Shown here piece after piece: positions 8,921-17,669 of a stretch of 64,000 nucleotides of DNA (positions within the stretch are counted from its first letter, which is position 1; every line of letters begins with the position of its first letter). The notes below the pieces were generated by a model. That model made no database searches. It was not told the DNA's origin and was given only the letters and a program-made list of their open reading frames with translations. The position numbers and the translations under genes were made by a program. Source of the DNA: Halobacteriales archaeon QS_8_69_73 (GTDB lineage Archaea > Halobacteriota > Halobacteria > Halobacteriales > Haloarculaceae); the NCBI GenBank assembly GCA_003022945.1, contig PXRZ01000055.1:35168-99167 (forward strand), written 5' to 3'.

Positions 8921-9226
8921 ATGTCGAGCGATACCGACGATACGACCGAGACGGAGCCGACGACCATCCGACGCGGTCGGGACTTCGAGCGGGAGTACCG
9001 GCTGTCGGCCGCCGACGCCGGCGAGTTCCTCGTTCAACTCGGCGAACAGCTCCGGGACGACGAGACGCTGACCGTCGCCGACGAGACGGAAGGGTGGGAA
9101 CTGCCCTTCGAGTCCGGCGAGCCGGTCGGGCTGGAGATCGACTTCGAGGGGACCGGCGAGCCGGAGCTCGAAATCGAGGTCGAGATGCCCGGCGTCGCCG
9201 ACGACGACGGGCCGACGGTCAGCTGA
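8921..9226 (+). CDS. amphi-Trp domain-containing protein
   Basis: A 101-residue acidic protein. The pattern EREYRLSAADAGEFLVQLGEQ, then a short beta-hairpin and VADETEGWELPFESGEPVGLE with a single conserved Trp, is the haloarchaeal amphi-Trp family. The C-terminus alternates Glu and hydrophobic residues. Function is unknown; it is small and soluble. ATG 8921 follows about 50 bases after the cupin gene and sits near a short AT-containing stretch, so independent transcription is possible. Confidence 0.8.
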   Translation: MSSDTDDTTETEPTTIRRGRDFEREYRLSAADAGEFLVQLGEQLRDDETLTVADETEGWELPFESGEPVGLEIDFEGTGEPELEIEVEMPGVADDDGPTVS

Positions 9227-9348
9227 GGCGTGGGCGACGGCGGGCGCCGTCGGCATCCGGTCGACCATCCGGGCCGGCTCCGCGGATGCGGCGCAACCGA
9301 CCAGTCCGCGACAGATTGTAGTACGTCCGCTCCGTGTCAGCGATATAC

Positions 9349-9522
9349 ATGGATGTCGAAACCGAGTTCGCCGAGGAGACGGTGACCGTCAGCGCCGACG
9401 GGGAGGTCGTCGGGACGGTCCCGCGGGAGTTCTGGGAGAAGTGGACCGACCGCATCGAGAACGACCCGGAGACGTGTCTGTCGGTCTGTCTGTCGAGACG
9501 GCCGGCCGTCCGCGACGCCTGA
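9349..9522 (+). CDS. Small haloarchaeal protein, unknown function
   Basis: 57 residues from ATG 9349: beta-strand-like VETEFAEETVTVSADGEVVG followed by TVPREFWEKWTDRIEN and a short Cys-containing tail. The AT-containing sequence at 9313-9325 and the cgatatacatgg context at the start look like a leaderless transcript. The acidic composition and codon use match neighbouring genes, which supports it being real. I do not recognise the family. Confidence 0.55.
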   Translation: MDVETEFAEETVTVSADGEVVGTVPREFWEKWTDRIENDPETCLSVCLSRRPAVRDA

Positions 9523-9616
9523 GCGACGGAGACGGCGCGAGCCGTCGACGCCGGGGGCTCGCCGGCGCGGTTCCCGTACCCGTTCTTTTTTGTCCGCATC
9601 GGCCGGTACGTCGGCC

Positions 9617-10819
9617 ATGCCACCGTCACACGGGAGTCACCTGGGGACGCCGACGGCCGCGGACGCGACGACGCTGCTGTTGCTCGGCAGCGGCGAGCTC
9701 GGAAAGGAACTCGTCCTCGCGGCCCAGCGGCTGGGCGTGGAGACGGTCGCCGTCGACCGCTACGAGGACGCGCCGGCGATGCAGGTCGCCCATCGGAGCC
9801 ACGCGGTCGACATGACCGACGCGGCGGCGGTCAGTGAGATCGTCGACCGCGAGGAGCCGGCGCTCATCGTCCCGGAGATCGAGGCCATCGCGACCGACGA
9901 ACTCGAGCGGCTCGAGGAGGCCGGCCACGACGTGGTGCCGACCGCCCGGGCGACCCGGCTGACGATGGACCGCGAGTGGATCCGCGAGTTCGCCGCCGGG
10001 GAGGTCGGCGTCCGGACCGGCGACTACGCCTTCGCCGACGGCAGAGAGGCCTACCGCGAGGCGGCCGCCGACATCGGGCTGCCAGTGGTGGTGAAGCCGA
10101 CGATGTCTTCCTCCGGGAAGGGTCAGTCGGTCGTCCACGACGACGCGGCGCTGGACGACGCCTGGGAGACCGCCCGGGAGGGGACGCGCGCGGACACCGG
10201 CCGGGTCATCGTCGAGGAACTCGTCGAGTTCGACGCCGAATTCACGCTTTTGACCGTCCGCCACGAGGACGGGACGACGTTCTGCCCGCCCGTCGGTCAC
10301 GTCCAGGAGGGCGGCGACTACCAGGCGAGCTGGCAGCCGCACCCCCTGACCGACGGGCAGCTGTCGGACGCCAGGCGGATGGCCCGCGAGGTGACCGACG
10401 GCCTCGGCGGCCACGGCATCTTCGGCGTCGAATTCTTCGTCCGGGACGGCGAGGTGCTGTTCAGCGAGCTGTCGCCGCGGCCCCACGACACCGGGCTCGT
10501 GACGCTGGCCTCCCAGCGGCGCAGCCAGTTCGACCTCCACCTGCGCGCGATTCTCGGCCTTCCGGTGTCGGAGGTCACCGTCGACCGCCCCGGGGCGAGC
10601 GCGGCGCTGGTCGCCGACGAGCCGCTCGATCGGCCCGCCGTCACCGGCGTCGAAGAGGCCCTCGCGACGCCGGAGACCGACCTGTGGCTGTTCGGCAAGC
10701 CGGACGCCTACGCCGGGCGGCGGATGGGCGTCGCCGTTGCGACGGCCGACGACACCGACACCGCCCGCGAGCGCGCCGCGGCGGCCGTCGACTGCCTCGA
10801 GATCGGCGACGACGCCTGA
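9617..10819 (+). CDS. purT: Formate-dependent phosphoribosylglycinamide formyltransferase
   Basis: PurT is an ATP-grasp enzyme that uses formate and ATP to formylate GAR in purine biosynthesis. Seen here: TLLLLGSGELGKELVLAAQ (N-terminal nucleotide-binding domain), TMDREWIREFAA, VVVKPTMSSSGKGQSVV (the ATP-grasp glycine loop), RVIVEELVEFDAEFTLL, PVGHVQEGGDYQASWQPH and FSELSPRPHDTGLVTL (metal-binding C-terminal loop). The 400-residue length is normal. ATG 9617 is preferred to an upstream in-frame start because a T-rich patch (about 9585-9592) lies 25-30 bases before it. Confidence 0.93.
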   Translation: MPPSHGSHLGTPTAADATTLLLLGSGELGKELVLAAQRLGVETVAVDRYEDAPAMQVAHRSHAVDMTDAAAVSEIVDREEPALIVPEIEAIATDELERLEEAGHDVVPTARATRLTMDREWIREFAAGEVGVRTGDYAFADGREAYREAAADIGLPVVVKPTMSSSGKGQSVVHDDAALDDAWETAREGTRADTGRVIVEELVEFDAEFTLLTVRHEDGTTFCPPVGHVQEGGDYQASWQPHPLTDGQLSDARRMAREVTDGLGGHGIFGVEFFVRDGEVLFSELSPRPHDTGLVTLASQRRSQFDLHLRAILGLPVSEVTVDRPGASAALVADEPLDRPAVTGVEEALATPETDLWLFGKPDAYAGRRMGVAVATADDTDTARERAAAAVDCLEIGDDA

Positions 10820-11247
10820 GGTCCGCGCGCGGAACTGCCAGTCGTTTTTGTTTTACGAGCACACCCAAGGCAGTGGCGGGGCGGGCGCTCGTCGGGTATC
10901 TGTGTCGCCCCCCGACGGTAGCCGCCTCCGTCGTCCTGCGGTCACGGGCCGGTGATACCAGTATCGTACAGGATGCCGCACTCGTCATACCGGACCAGCG
11001 TCTCCGAGTCCGGTATCGCCTCGGAGGAGTCACCGGAACTCGCAGTATGTCGCCGAGATTGGGTCTAAGGTCGGTGTACGCCGCTGCGTCACGGCTGGGA
11101 CAGACCGTGGGGACGTACTCGGCGAGGGGTCAAATTAGATAACGCAGATGCTCGCTCTCCCACGAGTTGCGGACGAGCGACACCGGCAGTGGGGATCCGG
11201 CGCTCGGGGAAGGACACTCACTTGTCATCTTGGGGCGAACGACCCGC
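10820..11247. other. Intergenic region, no gene seen
   Basis: No frame here looks like haloarchaeal protein. The sequence contains several short inverted words (for example ccgagtccggtatc facing gataccagtatcg near 10955-11025) and a final AT-containing part before the small membrane gene. Possibly degenerate sequence; nothing more can be supported. Confidence 0.35.
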
Positions 11248-11451
11248 ATGGGAAGTGACGGCCTCGTCGAACTCGACCAGGAGTGCTGGGTCGCCCTCGC
11301 GAAGTACAATCTGCTCCTCGCCACCGGCTTCGGGATTCTCGCACTAGTGTCCCGAACGGCGCTGTCCGGCAACGAACTGCTGCTCATCGAGAACGGAGTG
11401 CTCGCGCTGCTCTTCGGGACCGTTCAGACGTACGCCTGGCTCTCCGCGTGA
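11248..11451 (+). CDS. Small two-helix membrane protein, unknown function
   Basis: 67 residues: MGSDGLVELDQECWVALAKY, then two hydrophobic segments (NLLLATGFGILALVSRTAL and LLLIENGVLALLFGTVQTYA). ATG 11248 is chosen because upstream in-frame sequence is polar and Arg-rich. No family is recognised. It is followed by a decayed glycosyltransferase on the other strand. Confidence 0.5.
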   Translation: MGSDGLVELDQECWVALAKYNLLLATGFGILALVSRTALSGNELLLIENGVLALLFGTVQTYAWLSA

Positions 11452-11597
11452 GCAGAGCGGGGCAGTCGACGACGCTCCCGCAGTATCCGACGGGGCCCGG
11501 CCGAGGAACTTTTTCTTCGAATAGGACCGCTTCACGTCATTACTGCCGACAGTGTGAGAGGTGTCCGGATCGGACGGAACTCGACCGTCCTCGAACG

Positions 11598-12250
11598 TCA
11601 CCGTGACGACTCCATTTTGTGAGTCCCCCGCGACGGCGCAGTGGGGGGCGGTCGAGTCGGTCGGCTCTCTCGGTGGTCGCGACGGCGTACTTGACCGCCC
11701 GGTCGCTGTCGGTCCGGTCGCGGTCCGCGCGTTCCAGCGGTCGGTCGGCGTAGAACGAGACCGTCGTGATGGACTGCCGCTCGACGTCCTCGGCGACGCA
11801 CACGGTCGCCCCGGCCGGTACCTCGCTCGCTACTTGCTGGCCGACGTCGCGCTGCTCCTCGTTGTACGACTCCACGACGAGGGCGCCGTACGTCGGGAGC
11901 AGAAGGAGAATGGCAAGAACGCAGACGGCGGCATAGGCGGCCAGCCGCCGTCCCAGCGACGAAAGGGGTCTCGCTCCGGAGGATGGGGCTAATTTCTTCG
12001 AGGACCGACCCAACCCGGTCCCGGAGGCTGCCACCGAGCGGTCCGTCCGCGGCGGCAGGCGGGACGTACCCCAGAAGCGCTGCCCCGGGAATATACATCC
12101 GGAGTAGATACCGGGCATGGTCGCCGCTCGCCGCGGCGAAGGTGTCGAAGCCGGCCGCACGGAACCGGTCGGCGCGCAGATAGTCGATCGTCACGAGCGG
12201 GACGTTTCGCGACCGACCCATTACCCCGAGAGGCACCCGGACGGCACCCG
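11598..12250 (-). pseudogene. Remnant of a multi-pass glycosyltransferase (family 39/PMT-like C-terminal region)
   Basis: Two minus-strand frames carry adjoining pieces of one protein. The first reads RNVPLVTIDYLRADRFRAAG and DHARYLLRMYIPGAALLGYV. The second, after a frame change at about 12020-11990, reads GRRLAAYAAVCVLAILLLLP (a membrane helix), YGALVVESYNEEQRDVGQQV, VCVAEDVERQSITTVSFYAD and RAVKYAVATTERADRL. This helix plus extracytoplasmic tail layout is typical of the C-terminal part of haloarchaeal family-39 glycosyltransferases. The large N-terminal membrane domain is missing, so this is a broken gene end. Confidence 0.5.
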
Positions 12251-12289
12251 AGCGCGTCGGTCCGGGTGCCACGCGAGGTGCGCGCGGTC

Positions 12290-12580
12290 CGTGTTAGCCG
12301 GATCGGCGGTCGGTCAGGGGCGGGGCGCCCTGTTCCGGCGGCGAGACGGCTCACTCGCTGGGATCGGCTGGGAGTTGCTGGCGCGACACTTCGGCGCGAC
12401 GGTCGACGTCGACGGCCTCGAGAACGAATTGTGAGGCCGCGCCGACGCCCGTCGATCAGCCATGGAGGTGTTGGCACCCGGTTTAGACGGAAATGCTCGC
12501 ATTCCAGACGAGTACCTATACCGCGGCGAGCGGAGCGAGTCGCAGGCTCGTGAGGAGATCAGACGCAGTAAAAAGTGAGA
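12290..12580 (+). other. Short gene remnants at the left edge of the accessory island
   Basis: Two C-terminal-looking fragments are seen on the plus strand. The first is GSLAGIGWELLARHFGATVD... ending in GLENEL and TGA at 12432-12434. The second is ARIPDEYLYRGERSESQARE... ending in RRSKK and TGA at about 12576. Neither has a plausible start and I cannot name the families. Base composition begins to fall here, so these may be genes cut by arrival of the island. Confidence 0.3.
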
Positions 12581-12734
12581 ACGGTGCCGTCTCCTGGCGA
12601 ATCGCTTGCGGTAATCTAGTACAGTGGTCCTATAGTTCGTTTATTAGATGTAAACAGATGGCCGACGTTTTGAGAACGTTCTATCGGCAGAACGCTTATT
12701 CCGGCGGTCTGCATTTTATTCACTACGTGTAACG

Positions 12735-13546
12735 GTGTCACCGACGAACAACGAACTACACGAAGCGGGTTATCAGAGCGAGAGAGCCGCGCGCTCGCGC
12801 GCCTGACAAGTCAGAACAGGGAGATTTTCACGATCGACGACCTGGCGGAAGCGCTTGAGACGACCTACGACGCCGCCAAGACGACCACGTCGCGCCTTGC
12901 GAACAACGGCTGGCTCACGCGTCTCAAGCCCGGACTCTACCTCGTCGTCCCGCTGGCGGCCGGCGAGCGCGGACAGTACACCGCCCACGAGTTCTACATC
13001 GCCAACCACCTCGTCGAGCCGATGTACGTCGGGTTCTGGAGCGCGCTCGGCTTCCACGGACTCACCGAACAGGTCCCTCGGTCGGTCACCATCGTGACAA
13101 CCAAGCGACGCCCGGACCGGACCGTCCACGACGTGGAGTATCACTTCGTCACACTCGCCGAGTACAAGTTCTTCGGCCACGAGCAGTACGCCGTGGGCGG
13201 CCACCAGGTCTCCATCGCCACGCCGGAAAAGACGCTGGCCGACTGTGCCGACCAGCCCAACCACTGCGGCGGCGTCCGCGAACTCGCCAAGGGCATTCGG
13301 GAGGGGGGCGACGGCTACGATCCCAAGACGCTGATCGAGTATGCCCGACAGATCGGCAACGGGGCAGCCCTCAAACGCCTGGTCTACCTCATGGATCACT
13401 ACGAGATTACCATTCCCAACCGCGAAACAGTGGACGCCGAGGTCACTGAGGGGTCTTCGCCACTCGACCCGACGCGCTCGTCGAGGGGCGACTACACGCC
13501 GGGCTATCGGCTATACGTAAATATCCCCGACGAGGAGTTACCATAG
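12735..13546 (+). pseudogene. AbiEi-type antitoxin/regulator with a 5' frameshift
   Basis: The main frame encodes an N-terminal winged helix (FTIDDLAEALETTYDAAKTT, SRLANNGWLTRLKPGLYLVV) followed by the AbiEi-like domain (HEFYIANHLVEPMYVGFWSA, GFHGLTEQVPRSVTIVTTKR, VSIATPEKTLADC). That is the type IV toxin-antitoxin AbiEi architecture. This frame has no ATG, GTG or TTG upstream. The natural start GTG 12735 (MSPTNNELHEAGYQSER) is in another frame that stops at about 12808, so one indel near 12775-12790 separates them. It is immediately followed by the AbiEii-like toxin gene. An AGAACGTTCT palindrome at 12673-12682, upstream, could be an operator. Confidence 0.7.
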
Positions 13547-13549
13547 CTG

Positions 13550-14378
13550 ATGCTCGACGAAGCAGCCATTCGTCGGCGAGCTCGGGAACTCGGGGTGCGA
13601 ACTGACTACGTCGAGAAGGACTACGTCAACTCATGGGTGCTGTACGGCATCTACACGACCGCCTTCGGCGACGACCTGCTCTTCAAAGGCGGAACCGCCC
13701 TCAGCAAACTCTACTTCCCGGAAACGTGGCGATACTCCGAGGGCCTGGATTTTACCGTCGACGGAATCTTTAGCGGCACGGAATCGGAGCTACGTGCGGC
13801 CCTGGAAACGGCGTCGCGTCGGTCCGGGATCGAGTTCTCGGTCGACGAGTTCTACGAGGGGAACGACGGCGGGTTATCCGACCTACTACGTCGAGGCATC
13901 CATCCAGTATCGCGCGATGTTCGACCACAAGAACACGACCGAACTCAACATCATGAGCGACGAGGTCGTCGCCGCAACGCCCGCCGAGCACACCCACGAC
14001 TATCAGGACGTCAATTCGTTCTCACTGCAGGCGTACTCGCTGGCCGAAATCTTCGCCGAGAAACTCCGGACGATCTACCAGCGCTCTCGCGGGCGGGACT
14101 ACTACGACCTGTATCAGATCGTCATCGGAAACGAGACGCCACCGGCTGAAACGGTGGCCGCTATGTTCGACGCGAAGCGAGCCCACGCACCCGATGAGTC
14201 CTACCACACACCGCCGGAACCCAGCGGGGGGCTTCCAGTCGCTGCCACGGAGAGCATCGCTGACGACTGGAAAATGGCGATACCCGAACTCGTGGCAGAT
14301 CCTCCAGTACTGGAGACGGTCCGGAAGCGACTCAACGCGTATCTCGTCGAAATCCTCGCTCCGGTGCTCGACGAGTGA
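13550..14378 (+). pseudogene. AbiEii/AbiGii-type nucleotidyltransferase toxin with a frameshift
   Basis: From ATG 13550: DYVEKDYVNSWVLYGI, then LLFKGGTALSKLYFPETWRY (the GG-x-(A)L-x-K nucleotidyltransferase motif) and SEGLDFTVDG (the hDhDh metal site; most relatives have SEDLDF). At 13873-13875 one extra base changes frame. The protein continues in the next frame as YPTYYVEASIQYRAMFDHKN, AYSLAEIFAEKLRTIYQRSR (conserved E-x-x-A-E-K-L) and GRDYYDLYQI, ending at 14376-14378. In AbiE systems this protein is the toxin that modifies tRNA, and AbiEi represses the operon. As read, the toxin would be inactive. Confidence 0.72.
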
Positions 14379-14521
14379 GAGAGGAGCCGGGCCCGACTAC
14401 CGGACTCAAGCGCAGCATTCACTCCGGCAGCTCGACGACCTCTCTCCCCGGTCTGAATATCCCGGCTCTCGTCGAGCGTCTGTCGTCCTTTCTCGAACAA
14501 TCATTTGGCCCTCTTTTATAA

Positions 14522-14605
14522 TTAGTCACTCGATTCAGGCCGTTCAATGATCGCCTCGACGCGGTCAAGTCGCTCGTCGAGTTTGCGTTCTTTGGCTATT
14601 ATTAC
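14522..14605 (-). pseudogene. xseB: Exonuclease VII small-subunit remnant
   Basis: A minus-strand fragment KERKLDERLDRVEAIIERPE ends at TAA 14522-14524. It resembles the first helix of XseB (ERLDRVEAIIERLE...) and lies directly after the large-subunit remnant, the usual haloarchaeal order. The second helix is missing because of early termination. The identification rests mainly on position and the coiled-coil pattern. Confidence 0.45.
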
Positions 14606-15605
14606 ACCACCTGCCAGAGGATGAGCGCGAGCAGCAGGAGCACTAACACTGCGACGGCCATCTTGTAGTAGATGAGTCTGTGTTCGCCCGCGGCGAGCTC
14701 TCGGTCGTGTTCGTACTCCTGTTCAAACGTCTCGAGTGCATCTTCGAGTTCGAGTTAATCGTTGTTCGCGTCGACGAATTCCGTCCGTGACCTGGTAAAA
14801 TACTCGCCCGCCCGGGTCGGCGTGATCGCTGCCATGTCCGCTACCTTATCGGCGATGAACTGGTCGTCCGTGTAGCCGACGGCCGTGACGGTGGGTTGTA
14901 CTCGCGGTGAAGAGCGCCTCCGCCACCGCCTCCGTGTTGAACGCCTTCAGATCCGTGTCGCTGCCGCCACCGCGGCCGGCGATGATGAGGTCAACGTCCT
15001 TGTGGCGGTCCAAGTGGTGAACGCTGTTGGCGATCGACCGAGGAGCACGGTCGCCTTGCACGCTTGCGTCCTTGACGAGGATATCCACGGTAGGATCCCG
15101 GCCGTGGATCGCAGTCTTAAATCATCACGAGCGTCGCCCTGGAGCAATGTGACGACACCGATCCGTTCTGGGAACCTCGGTGGGGTCTGCTTGCAGTCGT
15201 TATTAAACCACCTGCGCTGTTCGAGTTCGTTCTCGAGGCGGACGACGGCCGCCGCCTGATCGCCCTCCCCGACGGCTGTTACCTCCAGGGTTTGAGGCTG
15301 ATCTTCCCGCCCTCATATAGAAGTCGAGTTCCCTTCGAGGATGACCTCCATACCGTCTTCGAGATCATAGCCATGTTCCAGTGTTGGCTCTGCTAGGAGC
15401 ACGCAAGGGAGGTCTGTTTGCCGTCGGTGAGGATGAAGTAGATGGCCGTATCCCGCTCGCTTTTATCTATTACCTTGCGCATACAGCGGACGCCGTGGAG
15501 ACTCTTTTTGGAGTCGACGACATCGTCAATCCGGTCGTTTAGCTCTCCGACCGTGAGTAGATTGTCCTTCGAGGGGGCATCATCCATTTCGGCCGTCTCG
15601 CCCAT
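14606..15605 (-). pseudogene. xseA: Exodeoxyribonuclease VII large subunit, heavily decayed
   Basis: Reading from 15605 the OB-fold start is clear: DNLLTVGELNDRIDDVVDSK, LHGVRCMRKVIDKSERDTAI, YFILTDGKQT. After that the gene breaks into several frames with at least two in-frame stops. Pieces include LEDGMEVILEG-like sequence, PPRFPERIGVVT (catalytic domain), DASVQGDRAPRSIANSVHHL, DVDLIIAGRGGGSDTDLKAF (family signature GRGGGS) and VGYTDDQFIADKVADMAAIT, then a C-terminal coiled coil and membrane-like helix MAVAVLVLLLLALILW. In life the enzyme degrades single-stranded DNA with XseB. Multiple independent lesions show genuine pseudogenisation, not one sequencing error. Confidence 0.8.
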
Positions 15606-15747
15606 TGGCGATCGTTCTGAATGGAATATCGCAGGTGTCGCTATCTTAATTTTGGGCCGGTGTTAGACGACCAAGTGAAACCGAGATTGAAGATAGCGGG
15701 GCCTAATAGGCCAGTCCAAACCAAGAGGGTGGCCTCAATGAGCTATT

Positions 15748-15969
15748 CTAACAAGGTCGAATATCTCGCCAACGAACATCTACTGTGTTGCCATTATCTA
15801 ACTCAACTCGGTAAAGAATCGAATCCCGCTCATCACCTGTTGATAGACCAGCGTCGTCATTCATACTCCCTTTAATCTCCCCAGTTTGGCCATGAAGTTG
15901 TGCAAAATCTGGATCACTCTGATCCGGAATGTTGAGACGGACGCGGTCTCCCACTTCAAACCCACTCAT
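15748..15969 (-). CDS. Small SH3/KOW-like haloarchaeal protein
   Basis: 73 residues: MSGFEVGDRVRLNIPDQSDP, DFAQLHGQTGEIKGSMNDDA, then LYRVELDNGNTVDVRWRDIR. The beta-rich pattern G-D-x-V-x-L-x-I-P ... HG-x-x-G ... Y-x-V-x-L-x(2)G is that of small SH3/KOW-like proteins frequent in haloarchaeal accessory regions. Function is unknown. The gene is intact and lies between the xseA remnant and the methylase module. Confidence 0.6.
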   Translation of the reverse strand: MSGFEVGDRVRLNIPDQSDPDFAQLHGQTGEIKGSMNDDAGLSTGDERDSILYRVELDNGNTVDVRWRDIRPC

Positions 15970-16194
15970 CAGCCCACTCTTCGTACTAATTGGTGAAAAT
16001 ATTGGGGATTAATCCCATAGCCTGTTGATGAAGGGGAGTTGAATTCACTCTAAAAATTCTGTGAGGGATGGGGTGTAAGTTGGCTCCCGCCACTGACCGA
16101 ATCTCCATTTACGTGCAAGGGTTGGTGCGTATTCTATTTGAATTCCGCATAGGTCGACCTGTAGAATGGAGGCAGTAATATTGTCTCGAGGGAT

Positions 16195-16232
16195 AAATAC
16201 ATTTAAATACAATCCAGTGAATATACTTTCTA
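16195..16232 (+). promoter_or_regulatory. TATA-type promoter of the methylase/AlbA module
   Basis: The AT-rich sequence aatacatttaaatacaatc at about 16195-16213 contains a TTTAAATA TATA box centred 25-30 bases before ATG 16233. That spacing implies a leaderless transcript starting at or next to the ATG. There is no Shine-Dalgarno sequence before the start. Confidence 0.5.
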
Positions 16233-17669
16233 ATGAAGGGGTTCGTCAAGACACCAAATCAGATTGCTCAGCGAATGGTAGAACTTCTCTTCAGGGAGTC
16301 AACCCCCTCCAAGGGAGATCAAATTCTCTTTCCAGGCGTAGGGGAGGGACCCTTTATCAAAGCGATCCAAGACTACTGTCTTAACCATGACCATCCTATC
16401 CCAGAAGGAATTGCGTGTGACACCCATAAAGGCCGACTCGAGAAGGCTCGTAGTCAGTTTGAGGGTCTACCAATTCAGTTTGAGCAGTTTGATTTCTTAG
16501 GCCGCAGGCAGGGCATAGGACAATTTGATTATATCATCGGAAACCCACCTTACGTCCCAATCACGGAGATCAGGGAGTCAAAAAAGGAGAATTACCGCGA
16601 TCGGTTTAAAACTGCAAAAGGCCGATTTGATCTCTATCTGTTGTTCTTTGAACAAGGGTTAAACTTGCTGAATGACGGGGGGAGGTTGGCATTTATTACG
16701 CCAGAAAAATTCGAGTACACTGAGACAGCCAGTGCCCTCCGGCAACAATTTGATGTATACCATCTAGAGCGATTAGAGCATGTCAGTGAGGGCTCTTTTC
16801 CGAGCCATATAACATATCCAATAATATCTATTGTCAGTAACACATCCCTGAATGGAACGACAGTAGTACCCCGGAAGGGAAATGCACGTGACGTTTCGCT
16901 TCCATCCGATGGATCCCGATGGTCTCAGCTCGTTCGCGATATCGACCCAGACCTTGATTCGACCGGTGTCACACTGGGTGAAGTAACGAGCCGAATTAGC
17001 CCTGGAGTAGCGACGGGGGCTGATTCTGTATTCGTATTCTCATCCGAAAAAGCACCTTCAGAACTAGAGCTGTGGAGTGTGCCAACTATTTCGGGAAAAG
17101 GACTTGAGCAGCAGCCGATTTCCGAATCCGTTGAGCCGATTGCAAAATTCATCTGTCCCTATGATAGCTCAGGCGATCTCCTCGATGAATCGGATCTCGA
17201 CACATTTGGTGAATGGCTCAATGACGTGCATCGGTCAAGATTAGAAAAAAGGTCGTGCTTTCAAAAAGGAAAACGAGATTGGTATGCATGGCACGAAAAT
17301 CCGCCGATGGATCAAATGTTGCAGGAGAAAATCCTCTTCCGAGATATAACTGACAGTCCTCGCTTTTGGGTAGATAAAGGAGGGGATATTATTCCTCGCC
17401 ATTCGGTGTATTATCTGGTTCCTCAGGAGGGTGTTGATATTACAGGATTACAGGCATATCTGAATACGGGCCAAGTCGAACGGTGGCTGCAGGCAAACTG
17501 TGATCATGCTCGTAATGGGTACCTCAGGCTCCAATCCAAGGTACTCAGAGACCTCCCAGTTCCAAGACGATTCTGTAGTAGCTATCAAACTGAACAAACA
17601 TCATCCAGCTCAGATAGCCCGACCGACAGTTCAAAGATGAATGCAGCAGAGCAAACGGATGATGACTAA
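16233..17669 (+). CDS. N6-adenine DNA methyltransferase, Eco57I/gamma-class-like
   Basis: 478 residues. It starts MKGFVKTPNQIAQRMVELLF, the 'YTP-x(3)' helix common to Eco57I-like enzymes. Motif I is degenerate (ILFPGVGEGPFIKAIQ). Motif IV is NPPY within QFDYIIGNPPYVPIT (about residues 98-112), followed by FDLYLLFFEQGLNLLNDGG and RLAFITPEKFEYT. The C-terminal 250 residues are a target-recognition-like region (SRISPGVATGADSVFVF, ARNGYLRLQSKVLRDLPVP). Such enzymes methylate adenine in specific DNA sites. No fused nuclease domain is visible, so a partner would be needed for restriction. It overlaps the AlbA_2 gene by 8 bases and base composition is markedly AT-richer than the flanks. Confidence 0.85.
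   Translation: MKGFVKTPNQIAQRMVELLFRESTPSKGDQILFPGVGEGPFIKAIQDYCLNHDHPIPEGIACDTHKGRLEKARSQFEGLPIQFEQFDFLGRRQGIGQFDYIIGNPPYVPITEIRESKKENYRDRFKTAKGRFDLYLLFFEQGLNLLNDGGRLAFITPEKFEYTETASALRQQFDVYHLERLEHVSEGSFPSHITYPIISIVSNTSLNGTTVVPRKGNARDVSLPSDGSRWSQLVRDIDPDLDSTGVTLGEVTSRISPGVATGADSVFVFSSEKAPSELELWSVPTISGKGLEQQPISESVEPIAKFICPYDSSGDLLDESDLDTFGEWLNDVHRSRLEKRSCFQKGKRDWYAWHENPPMDQMLQEKILFRDITDSPRFWVDKGGDIIPRHSVYYLVPQEGVDITGLQAYLNTGQVERWLQANCDHARNGYLRLQSKVLRDLPVPRRFCSSYQTEQTSSSSDSPTDSSKMNAAEQTDDD

Noticed and set aside
14606..15605. Functional exonuclease VII with programmed frameshifts
   Set aside because: There are several separate frame changes and in-frame stops in regions conserved in the family, so decay is the simpler explanation.
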